Counted from the first letter of the stretch, positions 7,473-13,930 are shown. The stretch is 64,000 bases of DNA from Empedobacter stercoris (GCF_965137335.1 NZ_CBCRZD010000016.1), one strand, 5' to 3'. Numbers and translations are program-made. The notes: generated by a model from the letters alone, not told the origin.

Positions 7473-8243
7473 TTATCTTATTTTGTGTAGGATTTCTTTC
7501 AGTTTGGGTTCAATATTTAGTTCATCAAATAGTTTTTCCGATAAATTTAATGAGTTCTCAAAAGCCAAAACGATGTTTTTGGGATTTAAATCTGATGTTA
7601 CTTTTTTATACGCTGAATACCAAATCGTGTCAATGTCCTTTTCGAGACTTTTAGTCGGACTTTCCCAATGTTGCGTTTTGCTTGTTCTTGCTCTTATAAG
7701 CCAAAGCAAGTATTTCTGCACATTTGATAAACTGTGATGAGCGTGAGCAAATTCTTCTCGTTTAATCAAGTTGCTTGTTGTCAGTACAACATTCAGTAAT
7801 GATTGGCTTNNNNNNNNNNNNNNNNNNNNNNNNNNNNNNNNNNNNNNNNNNNNNNNNNNNNNNNNNNNNNNNNNNNNNNNNNNNNNNNNNNNNNNNNNNN
7901 NNNNNNNNNNNNNNNNNNNNNNNNNNNNNNNNNNNNNNNNNNNNNNNNNNNNNNNNNNNNNNNNNNNNNNNNNNNNNAAATGAAATTCTCCTCTGACCAT
8001 ATTCTTAAAAATAGCCACTTCGCTTCCATATTCGTTTGTAAAATATAAAGCCACAGGATGAATTTGGTTTACCCATTTTTCTGTCGAGAAATTTTCTTTA
8101 TTTTTCAAAAAGATGTAAAATTCAATATCAGAATATTTGTCTCCTTCGTTTTTGGTAAATGAACCATACATAAAAACAGCGGAAACATTTTCGTCTTGTT
8201 GCGCTATAGATTTTGTTTTGTTAATCATTTGTAACTGTGTCAT
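7473..8243 (-). CDS. lnu(H): Lincosamide nucleotidyltransferase, Lnu(H)-like (copy 2, partly masked)
   Basis: Second copy of the lincosamide adenylyltransferase, identical to the first wherever both can be read, including the GSFTKNEGDKYSDIE catalytic motif. Bases 7810-7977 are N, but the reading frame is preserved. Upstream, 8335-8373 can encode MLNIKKYNPMKL and might be a leader peptide; no clear TAnnTTTG element was found, so transcription may come from the right-hand cassettes. Two copies could raise resistance by dosage, which is inference. Confidence 0.8.
   Translation of the reverse strand: MTQLQMINKTKSIAQQDENVSAVFMYGSFTKNEGDKYSDIEFYIFLKNKENFSTEKWVNQIHPVALYFTNEYGSEVAIFKNMVRGEFHXXXXXXXXXXXXXXXXXXXXXXXXXXXXXXXXXXXXXXXXXXXXXXXXXXXXXXXXXSQSLLNVVLTTSNLIKREEFAHAHHSLSNVQKYLLWLIRARTSKTQHWESPTKSLEKDIDTIWYSAYKKVTSDLNPKNIVLAFENSLNLSEKLFDELNIEPKLKEILHKIR
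7810..7977. other. Masked bases (168 N)
   Basis: A run of N inside lnu copy 2. Copy 1 supplies the equivalent of its last 68 bases (6788-6855), so the two copies together reconstruct all but about 100 bp of the gene. Confidence 0.95.
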
Positions 8244-8388
8244 TTTTTCTAATTTTTAAAAGTTGATAATAGAAGTTCGCATTACTTTTTGAAAGCAATG
8301 AAAAAGTTTTACGTTGTTTATTTTGGACAGTTACTTATAGCTTCATCGGATTATACTTTTTTATGTTCAACATTCTGTTTGGTAAAAT

Positions 8389-8589
8389 TACCGCCAACGT
8401 TTCGGGGCTTTGCGAAGTGGCGGAAAATCGAAGCGGAAAGTTTCGATTTAGACGACACGTAGCAAAAGCCAATTTCTATTTGCTAAATTATGAAAAAAAG
8501 CCAATAAAATTGGCTTTTGCGGATTACGAAGCAGAAAACTTTCAACTATTACTTAACCCGCCATTTTGCAAAACCCTTGTTGGTGGCAG
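8389..8589 (-). repeat. attC-like site 5 (long class)
   Basis: Cores TACCGCCAAC (8389-8398) and GTTGGTGGCAG (8579-8589) enclose about 201 bp. The stem pairs GGGGCTTTGCGAAGTGGCGG with CCGCCATTTTGCAAAACCC. The nested hairpin GCAAAAGCCAATTT / AAATTGGCTTTTGC has a different sequence from that of sites 3 and 4 but the same placement. GTTGGTGGC pairs with GCCACCAAC at 10346-10354, the far end of the ABC-F cassette. Confidence 0.82.
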
Positions 8590-8599
8590 TACTGGTTGT

Positions 8600-10189
8600 T
8601 CACAGTGCTATTTTCCGTTTAATATTGATTTGCTCCAAAAAAGTTTCATCGTGAGAAATGACAAGCAATGTTCCCTGATAATCGTTGATTGCATTCGTCA
8701 GAATTTCAATATTTTGAATGTCTAAGTTGTTGGTCGGCTCGTCCAAAATAATCATATCGGGTGATTGATTGCCGATACTTAAACAGCATAGCATTAAACG
8801 CATTCTTTCTCCACCACTCAAAGCGTTACAAGATTTACCCCAATCTTCTCTTGTGAACAAAAACCGGTTCAACCGAATTTTAATTTCGTGTTCCTGCAAT
8901 GCAGTCGTGTTAAACACTTGTGCCTGTTCGTAAACTGTCAGATTATTGTCAATCAAAGAATAATCCTGGTCGATATAAACCGATTTATTTTCTGCGATAA
9001 AAACCGTCCCGATTTGTGGTTTCAGATTTCTCAAAATCACTTTTATCAAGGTTGTTTTTCCCGAACCGTTTGTACCTTTTATGGCAATTCGTTCTCCACT
9101 TACAATTTGAAAGTTAAGATTTTCCGTCCACAAATAGTTTCCGTTTTCATAACTAAAATTGATATTTTCGGCAACGAACAACTTTTTGCCTTTATGTAGT
9201 TTGGCGTTGTCAAACCCGAATTTCATTTGGTCGGTTTCCGAAAGCGAAGAACGCAGGTTTTGAAGCTCTTGTTTGATATTCCCGATTTTTTCTGTGTGAA
9301 CACCCGCAATTTTGGCGGTACTCCGCTCTGCACTGTTTTTCCACGTATTGGAAACTATTTTCGGAAGTCCTGCTTTGCCTAAATTTTTCTTGGCTCGGAC
9401 ATCTAATCTTTGTTGCCGTTCTGTGGTTTCACGTTCTTTTTCTTTCGCTTTCTTCAACGCCTTTTCTTTGCTGTGTATATCTTGGCTTATCGCATTGATT
9501 TCAATTTCTTTTTGCTCTTTGTAAAAATCATAATTACCTCCATAAACTTTAATTCCGTTTTTGTTCAGTTCGCAAACGGTATCCAGAATATTTAATAATT
9601 TTCTATCGTGGCTTACGATAATCAAGGTGCTTTTTGTGTTTTCGATGAAATCATACAAAATATTTCTTCCCGAATTATCCAAATGATTACTCGGCTCGTC
9701 CAACAAAACCAACTCGGGTTGGTGAATGGAAATTCCTGCCAAAAACACTTTGGTTTTCTGTCCTCCGCTCAATGTTTCCATTTTTTGAGACAAGTCTAAA
9801 TTAGACAAATTCCAATAGTTCAAGGCTTCCCTACAACGGTCTTCTATCGTCCAATCGTCATTGAGCAAACTGAAATTTTCTTCCGATACATTTCCGTTCA
9901 GAATTTCTTTCAAAGCGTTCAGTTTTTCATCAATTAGCAAGGCTTGTGCAATGGTTAAATGATTGAATTGCCCGAAAATTTGCGGAATATAATACGGTTG
10001 CGTTTCGACTTTCAACAGTCCGTCAGACGGTTGTAATTCTTTGGCAATAATTTTCAGCAAGGTAGATTTTCCAACACCATTGTTGCCAATTAATGCAATT
10101 TTTCCGTGATTATTTACCGTCAGATTGATGTCGCTGAACAGTAAATCTTTGTTAAGATGTGTATATGATAAATTTTGAATAGTAAGCAT
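8600..10189 (-). CDS. ABC-F family ATPase, probable ribosome-protection resistance protein
   Basis: A 529-residue protein with two ABC domains and no membrane segments, the ABC-F layout. First Walker A GNNGVGKS (residues 35-42), signature LSGGQ, Walker B LVLLDEPSNHLD; second Walker A GTNGSGKTT, signature LSGGERMRL, Walker B MIILDEPTNNLD. The linker is long, basic and helical (about residues 230-310), the region that reaches the ribosomal peptidyl-transferase centre in resistance ABC-Fs. Cassette location among macrolide and lincosamide genes argues for antibiotic protection, but subfamily and drug range cannot be assigned from sequence alone. The stop lies 11 bp from the cassette core at 8579-8589. 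Confidence 0.8.
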   Translation of the reverse strand: MLTIQNLSYTHLNKDLLFSDINLTVNNHGKIALIGNNGVGKSTLLKIIAKELQPSDGLLKVETQPYYIPQIFGQFNHLTIAQALLIDEKLNALKEILNGNVSEENFSLLNDDWTIEDRCREALNYWNLSNLDLSQKMETLSGGQKTKVFLAGISIHQPELVLLDEPSNHLDNSGRNILYDFIENTKSTLIIVSHDRKLLNILDTVCELNKNGIKVYGGNYDFYKEQKEIEINAISQDIHSKEKALKKAKEKERETTERQQRLDVRAKKNLGKAGLPKIVSNTWKNSAERSTAKIAGVHTEKIGNIKQELQNLRSSLSETDQMKFGFDNAKLHKGKKLFVAENINFSYENGNYLWTENLNFQIVSGERIAIKGTNGSGKTTLIKVILRNLKPQIGTVFIAENKSVYIDQDYSLIDNNLTVYEQAQVFNTTALQEHEIKIRLNRFLFTREDWGKSCNALSGGERMRLMLCCLSIGNQSPDMIILDEPTNNLDIQNIEILTNAINDYQGTLLVISHDETFLEQINIKRKIAL

Positions 10190-10317
10190 AATTTCTTCCT
10201 TTTAGATATTAAACAAATCAGCCAAACTCGATTTCGAGTTCACTGTTTTCTGAAGGTCTGAAAGAAATTATTTTTTTACATTTTTCGCTTACTTTTAATT
10301 TTATGGTGCAAAGCTAC
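10190..10317 (-). promoter_or_regulatory. Promoter and structured leader of the ABC-F cassette gene
   Basis: On the minus strand, TAGCTTTG (plus 10310-10317) fits the -7 consensus TAnnTTTG, giving a leader of about 120 nt. The leader holds the perfect hairpin AACTCGAAATCGAGTT and an imperfect repeat TTTCTGAAGGTCTGAAAG, so attenuation is possible. No clear -33 TTG and no leader ORF longer than a start-stop ATGTAA were found. Confidence 0.45.
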
Positions 10318-10343
10318 AATTTTTTTCGAGAGTTCGGTTCGTA

Positions 10344-10482
10344 TTGCCACCAACGTTTTGCAGATTGGCGATGGGCGGGCTTTTCAGCACAAAAGTTTTT
10401 TCGGAGAACTGAACTTGCTGCTACCACAAAACTGTCAAGCGGAGACGAAACCCCGCCTATTGCCAATGTGCTGTTATATGCC
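10344..10482 (-). repeat. attC-like site 6 (short class)
   Basis: Cores GCCACCAAC (10346-10354) and GTTATATGCC (10473-10482) enclose a stem of GCAGATTGGCGATGGGCGGG against CCCCGCCTATTGCCAATGTGC. About 139 bp, no second nested hairpin. GTTATATGCC matches GGCATATAAC at 11270-11279, the far end of the two-gene cassette. Confidence 0.8.
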
Positions 10483-10495
10483 GCTTTTCTTTCTG

Positions 10496-10762
10496 TCATT
10501 TTAAGCTGATTATTTTGTCCGCAATTTGTCGGCAATGTTCAATGCTACCCAAAACGCCAATTGTAACTGTTTCTATTTCGTATAGTTTTTTTGCAATGGT
10601 TTCTGTGTCTGCCCCGTTAATCTTAAGACTAAAAATTGTCGGTGTGTAACTTTGATATTCGTCTCTTGGTGCAATGTCGTTTACGCCAATTGGGTCCCAG
10701 TCATTCCAAAGTATTTCGTCAATGGCTTTATATAGTTCTTTATGTTCTGCGGTCATTCCCAT
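10496..10762 (-). CDS. Small hypothetical protein, DUF1871-like pattern
   Basis: An 88-residue protein not recognised with certainty. The stretch EILWNDWDPIGVNDIAPRDE followed by YQSYTP resembles the WDPIGV...DEY pattern I associate with DUF1871-type small proteins. No signal peptide or membrane segment. It shares a TAATG junction with the upstream gene (one-base overlap at 10762), so the two are probably co-translated; a second ATG three codons in is an alternative start. Its stop is 13 bp from the cassette core. Role unknown. Confidence 0.7.
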   Translation of the reverse strand: MGMTAEHKELYKAIDEILWNDWDPIGVNDIAPRDEYQSYTPTIFSLKINGADTETIAKKLYEIETVTIGVLGSIEHCRQIADKIISLK

Positions 10763-11247
10763 TAGTTGAAAATTGATTTTATTCTGTCAAAGAAAGATGG
10801 TTTGTCAGGATATATATTTATAGGGTCAAACGGGTCGAACTTGTCTTCATAAGCATCTTCAATTATGCGTCCTGGTTCATATTTGTGTCCTTCTTTGTCT
10901 GTCAAAGTTGGAAAACAATATATTGTCTTGCTGTGAGTATTTGGATTTAGAAATTCAACACGAATTTTTGCGTCCGTAATAAAGTCTGAAGGAAAACCAT
11001 TTGCTTTTAACTCCTTGTCAATAATAAGGGGCAAGTCTTTAAGATTAACTGTTAGCGGATACAGGTTTAGTTCCGTTGGTTGAATCGTTTGATTTAAAAT
11101 GTCAATAGTTGCTTCTGTCAATTGTAGTCGTCTTGCTGCATTTAAAAGCCAGTCCGCCATATAGCCACATTTATAATAGCGTTCTGTCCCGAAAAAACTC
11201 TTTGTCAGGTTGTGTGGAAGTCCGTTTAAATTTTTACGTTTTGGCAT
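10762..11247 (-). CDS. Hypothetical cassette protein
   Basis: A 161-residue soluble protein that I do not recognise. The N-terminus is basic (MPKRKNLNGLPHNLTKSFFG), followed by a helical stretch MADWLLNAARRLQL and a C-terminus rich in Asp, Pro and Phe. No signal peptide. It is the first gene of a two-gene cassette and overlaps the next gene by one base. Possibilities include a toxin-immunity or phage-defence pair, but no diagnostic motif is visible. Confidence 0.65.
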   Translation of the reverse strand: MPKRKNLNGLPHNLTKSFFGTERYYKCGYMADWLLNAARRLQLTEATIDILNQTIQPTELNLYPLTVNLKDLPLIIDKELKANGFPSDFITDAKIRVEFLNPNTHSKTIYCFPTLTDKEGHKYEPGRIIEDAYEDKFDPFDPINIYPDKPSFFDRIKSIFN

Positions 11248-11269
11248 TGTCTGTCTGTCGTCCTAAAGT

Positions 11270-11405
11270 GGCATATAACGGTTTGGGCTTTGCGAGGGCG
11301 GGGATTTTCAGCAGAAAATATCGACCGAAGCACTAAGCTACAAATATAGCGAAAATCTCCAACGGAGTATTTTCGCCCCGCTCTTGCAAAACCCTTGTTA
11401 CCTGC
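11270..11405 (-). repeat. attC-like site 7 (short class)
   Basis: Cores GGCATATAAC (11270-11279) and GTTACCTGC (11397-11405) enclose the stem GGGCTTTGCGAGGGCGGGG against CCCCGCTCTTGCAAAACCC, with an inner GAAAATCTCC/GGAGTATTTTC repeat. About 136 bp. GTTACCTGC matches GCAGGTAAC at 12400-12408, the integrase-proximal end of the first cassette. Confidence 0.82.
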
Positions 11406-12369
11406 TGGCTGTGTTTTTAGGTTTGGATATTATGTTATCAACTTCTTTTTTCAGATAGTTTAAGTTGATTTTGTATTCTTCCGAATTGAGTTCGTCAAAT
11501 TGTAATTGTTCGATAAACTCAAAAATATCTTGAAGTTTTCTACTTGTCAGATAATATTGTAAAACCGTTTCATTGATCTGATAATCAGGATTGAGTTCAT
11601 AATATCTTTTGATAAACAAATCAAAATAAGGTTGCTGATAAATGCTGAAAATATCGGCTTCGGGTGGTGCAAACTTTATTCCTTCCCAATCCAAAAGATA
11701 TAATTTTTGTTTGTCTGTGATAAGATTCCAATGATGAATATCTGTATGACATAAACAATATTTTAAATCTTTTTCCTTTAAAGCATTTGATAAATTATAC
11801 CATTCGTTGATTTGATTTTTTATAATTGAAAGATTAGGTTGCAGTACCGTTTTGATTTCCGTTTTTAGTTGGTCAAGGTTTTTGTCTATCCAATCGTTTA
11901 GTTTAGAAATAAACGAAAGGTCAAATGTTTCAGAAATCTGCGAAAGGTCAAAAGGAGTTTTTTTTAAATGATGTAACTGACTGACAATTTCGGCTAATTG
12001 AGTTATTTGCTCTTTGGTTAATTTTTTTTCTCCAACTGTTTCTCCTTTAATGTAATCAAACAAAACATATATATAATTTTCATCTTCGCACCTAAAATCA
12101 TCAGATTGCGTTTTAATCAATCGAATGATTTTTCCTTTCAGCAGAGTTTGATTATCAAGCCAATCCACAATGGGAAGATAAAGGTCGATGTGTTCCGTTA
12201 AATAAGAAGTTGATTTTCGACTTTTTTCATAAACTTTTAAAAAATAAAAATGCTCGTTTTCATCTTCTATTTTATAAGCCAAAGAAGCCCAACCACCTTT
12301 TTGTTTAGAAATTGTGTTTGTTTTGATAAGATATTTTTGTTGCAATGTTTTTATCAATGTTTCAACCAT
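11398..12369 (-). CDS. APH-like antibiotic phosphotransferase
   Basis: The 323-residue protein has the aminoglycoside/choline kinase fold: catalytic loop CHTDIHHWNL (Asp210, Asn215) and the metal-binding LLDWEGIKFAPPEADI (Asp227). The HTDIHxxN...DWExxxxAPxEAD pattern is closest to spectinomycin-type APH(9) kinases, but the substrate is inferred only. The frame stays open to 12441, yet the ATG at 12369 is chosen because the upstream part would cross the cassette boundary at 12408. The TAA stop lies inside the attC core GTTACCTGC, so the cassette end supplies the stop codon. Being next to the integrase, it is the most recently inserted cassette if the integron model holds, and it is first downstream of the putative cassette promoter. 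Confidence 0.78.
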   Translation of the reverse strand: MVETLIKTLQQKYLIKTNTISKQKGGWASLAYKIEDENEHFYFLKVYEKSRKSTSYLTEHIDLYLPIVDWLDNQTLLKGKIIRLIKTQSDDFRCEDENYIYVLFDYIKGETVGEKKLTKEQITQLAEIVSQLHHLKKTPFDLSQISETFDLSFISKLNDWIDKNLDQLKTEIKTVLQPNLSIIKNQINEWYNLSNALKEKDLKYCLCHTDIHHWNLITDKQKLYLLDWEGIKFAPPEADIFSIYQQPYFDLFIKRYYELNPDYQINETVLQYYLTSRKLQDIFEFIEQLQFDELNSEEYKINLNYLKKEVDNIISKPKNTASR

Positions 12370-12399
12370 TTTATTTTGTCGGATTTTTGGTTTCAGCTT

Positions 12400-12452
12400 G
12401 CAGGTAACTCTCAAATATACGCAACTTTCTATAAAAACCAAATAAAAAGTTA
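12400..12452 (-). other. Putative attI insertion point and border
   Basis: The first cassette begins at GCAGGTAAC (12400-12408; minus strand GTTACCTGC). Beyond it the sequence is no longer shared with any cassette or palindrome. An inverted repeat AACTTT (12423-12428) / AAAGTT (12446-12451) lies next to it and may help integrase binding. Assignment as attI rests on position between integrase and first cassette. Confidence 0.55.
12412..12441 (-). promoter_or_regulatory. Putative cassette promoter (Pc)
   Basis: On the minus strand TATATTTG (plus 12412-12419) matches the Bacteroidota -7 element exactly, with a -33 TTG (plus 12439-12441) separated by 19 bp. It points into the first cassette and would start transcription at about the recombination point, as a Pc promoter in attI does. 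Confidence 0.6.
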
Positions 12453-12540
12453 AAATAAATACTGTTTATTGAAAATGAGTAAATTAAGTGTAGTTGTTAA
12501 TTGCGTATTTAGTATTTATTATAGAAATTTTGTGTAATTT

Positions 12541-12548
12541 TATATTTG
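12541..12548 (+). promoter_or_regulatory. Putative integrase promoter -7 element
   Basis: TATATTTG lies about 24 bp upstream of the integrase ATG at 12572. No good TTG is found at the -33 distance, so the promoter may be weak or activator-dependent. It is divergent from the putative cassette promoter about 120 bp to the left. Confidence 0.45.
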
Positions 12549-12571
12549 TTACAATACAAAATACGAATTTT

Positions 12572-13660
12572 ATGGACGCAAATAATATTGTTAAATTTAA
12601 TTATTTGAATTATCAATTCTCGCAGGGAATTCATAAGGAGAAAAAAGTTATTTGGATTCATTTTCCCTATAATGCAGTACTGATAAGTCAGCTTAAAAAT
12701 GTGGTAAACGTAAATTGGAGTCAATCAGTTAGAAAATGGTATGTAGCAGATACGCAGCTATCAAGGAAGTTGTTTAATTTGCCGGTAAAACATTCTGCTA
12801 AAAGTTCCCTTACACAGGTTGCCAGCATTAATCAAATAGAGCTTAAACGCTATACCGATCAACTAAAGCTGAAAGGATATAGTGTAAATACCATTAAAAC
12901 ATATACAACCGAATTTATTCAACTGCTTAAACTTCTTAAGACCTATCCCGTGTACGATTTGTCTACAGAAAAACTTCGTGGATATTTTCTTTATTGTATC
13001 GATACCTTAAAATTATCCGAAAATCTAATCCACAGCCGTATGAATGCTGTTAAGTTTTATTTTGAACAGGTTTTGTATCGTGAACGATTTTTTATGGATA
13101 TTCCTCGGCCTAAAAAACCAAGTATTTTACCCAAGGCTATTTCAACGCACGATATTAAAAAAATGCTTAAAACTATTGAGAATAAAAAGCATTTGCTGTT
13201 GCTTAAAATGTGCTACGGTATGGGATTGCGTGTGAGTGAATTGGTACATCTTAAAGTTACCGATATTGATAGTAAGCGTATGCAGGTGCTAATTTGCGCA
13301 GGAAAAGGTAAAAAAGATCGGTATGCCGTTTTGCCTGAATCGGTTTTAGAAGAATTACGAGCTTATTATAAAGAATACCGACCAAAAACGTATTTGTTCG
13401 AAGGGCAAAGTGGTGCACAATATTCGGTTCGATCGGTTCAGCAAGTATTTAAAAATGCCATGAAAAAAGCCAATATAAATAAAAAAGTAGGGGTCCACAG
13501 CCTGCGACATTCGTATGCCACGCATCTTATTGAACAAGGAACCGATATTAGATTTGTGCAAGATTTATTAGGTCATAAAGATATTAAAACTACCATGATT
13601 TACACCGGTTTAACCGATGCAGCCAAACGAAAAATCATCAGTCCGTTAGATCATTTGTAG
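12572..13660 (+). CDS. Tyrosine recombinase (putative cassette integrase)
   Basis: The 362-residue protein carries all tyrosine recombinase catalytic residues: Arg220 in GMGLRVSEL, Lys245 in GKGKKDR, His309 and Arg312 in HSLRHSYATHL, His335 in LLGHKDIKT, and nucleophile Tyr344 in MIYT. A SAM-like core-binding domain spans about 85-170. In front is an extra N-terminal segment of about 80 residues with WSQSVRKWYVAD, a feature I associate with some Bacteroidota integrases. The extra helix that marks IntI proteins between the Lys and His-Arg boxes is not evident. The frame opens further upstream through a TTG, but ATG 12572 is preferred because that extension would overlap the -7 element. Orientation away from the cassettes is integron-like; activity on these sites is inferred. 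Confidence 0.88.
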   Translation: MDANNIVKFNYLNYQFSQGIHKEKKVIWIHFPYNAVLISQLKNVVNVNWSQSVRKWYVADTQLSRKLFNLPVKHSAKSSLTQVASINQIELKRYTDQLKLKGYSVNTIKTYTTEFIQLLKLLKTYPVYDLSTEKLRGYFLYCIDTLKLSENLIHSRMNAVKFYFEQVLYRERFFMDIPRPKKPSILPKAISTHDIKKMLKTIENKKHLLLLKMCYGMGLRVSELVHLKVTDIDSKRMQVLICAGKGKKDRYAVLPESVLEELRAYYKEYRPKTYLFEGQSGAQYSVRSVQQVFKNAMKKANINKKVGVHSLRHSYATHLIEQGTDIRFVQDLLGHKDIKTTMIYTGLTDAAKRKIISPLDHL

Positions 13661-13714
13661 AAAAAATGAAATTTTAATCTCTAAATAAACAAATTCATTA
13701 GAAGTGACGAATGA

Positions 13715-13852
13715 TAAACTTAATTGGTTAACCATTAACTTAAATGGAGGTTGTATGCACTAAAATGCACTTTTTCTATATCGGTTGTATAACCATTCTA
13801 TATCCACGCTATATCCATTCTATATGGTTTGTTCGATGCTCGTATATCGAAG
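13715..13852. repeat. Hairpin-rich and CTATAT-repeat region after the integrase
   Basis: The 270-bp gap to the next gene holds GGTTAACC (inside TTAATTGGTTAACCATTAA), a repeated TGCAC, four CTATAT motifs in about 60 bp (for example CCATTCTATATCC and CCATTCTATATGG) and a hairpin TTCGAT/ATCGAA. I see no gene. It may terminate transcription or bind a protein. Confidence 0.5.
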
Positions 13853-13930
13853 AATTAATTCCCCATTAGACAAAAAAAGTAACTATTTAGCTAAAAAAGA
13901 CAATTTATTACAGCAATGAGGAGCAACAAT

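Larger units (their letters stand above)
6154..8397 (-). repeat. Tandem duplication of the 1122-bp lnu cassette
   Basis: The segments 6154-7275 and 7276-8397 look identical wherever both are readable, including attC-like site, gene and upstream leader. The offset is exactly 1122 bp (for example cores at 6335 and 7457, gene ends at 6351 and 7473). The duplication unit equals one inferred cassette, so cassette re-insertion or slippage between identical attC sites explains it. Bases 6671-6787 and 7810-7977 are N; the two masks only partly overlap, leaving about 100 bp unknown in both copies. Confidence 0.92.
1..13660 (-). mobile_element. Integron-like gene cassette array with adjacent tyrosine recombinase
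   Basis: Eight attC-like palindromes (about 134-201 bp) alternate with short gene blocks between 91 and 11405. A tyrosine recombinase gene on the plus strand lies just right of the array and most cargo genes read leftward away from it, the divergent layout of integrons. Inferred cassettes, right to left: 11279-12407, 10354-11278, 8398-10353, 7276-8397, 6154-7275, 2838-6153, 1204-2837, 98-1203, plus one cut by the window edge. Each has complementary ends of 8-10 bp beginning GTT and ending AAC. Nearly all recognisable cargo is resistance to macrolides, lincosamides, arsenic or (probably) aminoglycosides. The integrase appears to lack the IntI-specific insertion, so this is a non-classical integron or convergent system. 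The functional link of integrase and array is inferred from layout. Confidence 0.8.

Noticed and set aside
7793..8048. Small frames running through N stretches
   Set aside because: They consist mainly of unknown bases and overlap lnu on the other strand or frame.
12370..12441. Longer start for the phosphotransferase
   Set aside because: The extra 24 codons cross the cassette border at 12408 and the putative promoter, so they would differ with each array position.
1..12450. Transposon or insertion sequence as carrier of the resistance genes
   Set aside because: No transposase and no target duplications were seen; matched cassette cores explain the boundaries better.
12494..12571. Longer N-terminus for the recombinase through a TTG start
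   Set aside because: The extension overlaps the -7 element and lacks similarity to the family; ATG at 12572 fits better.
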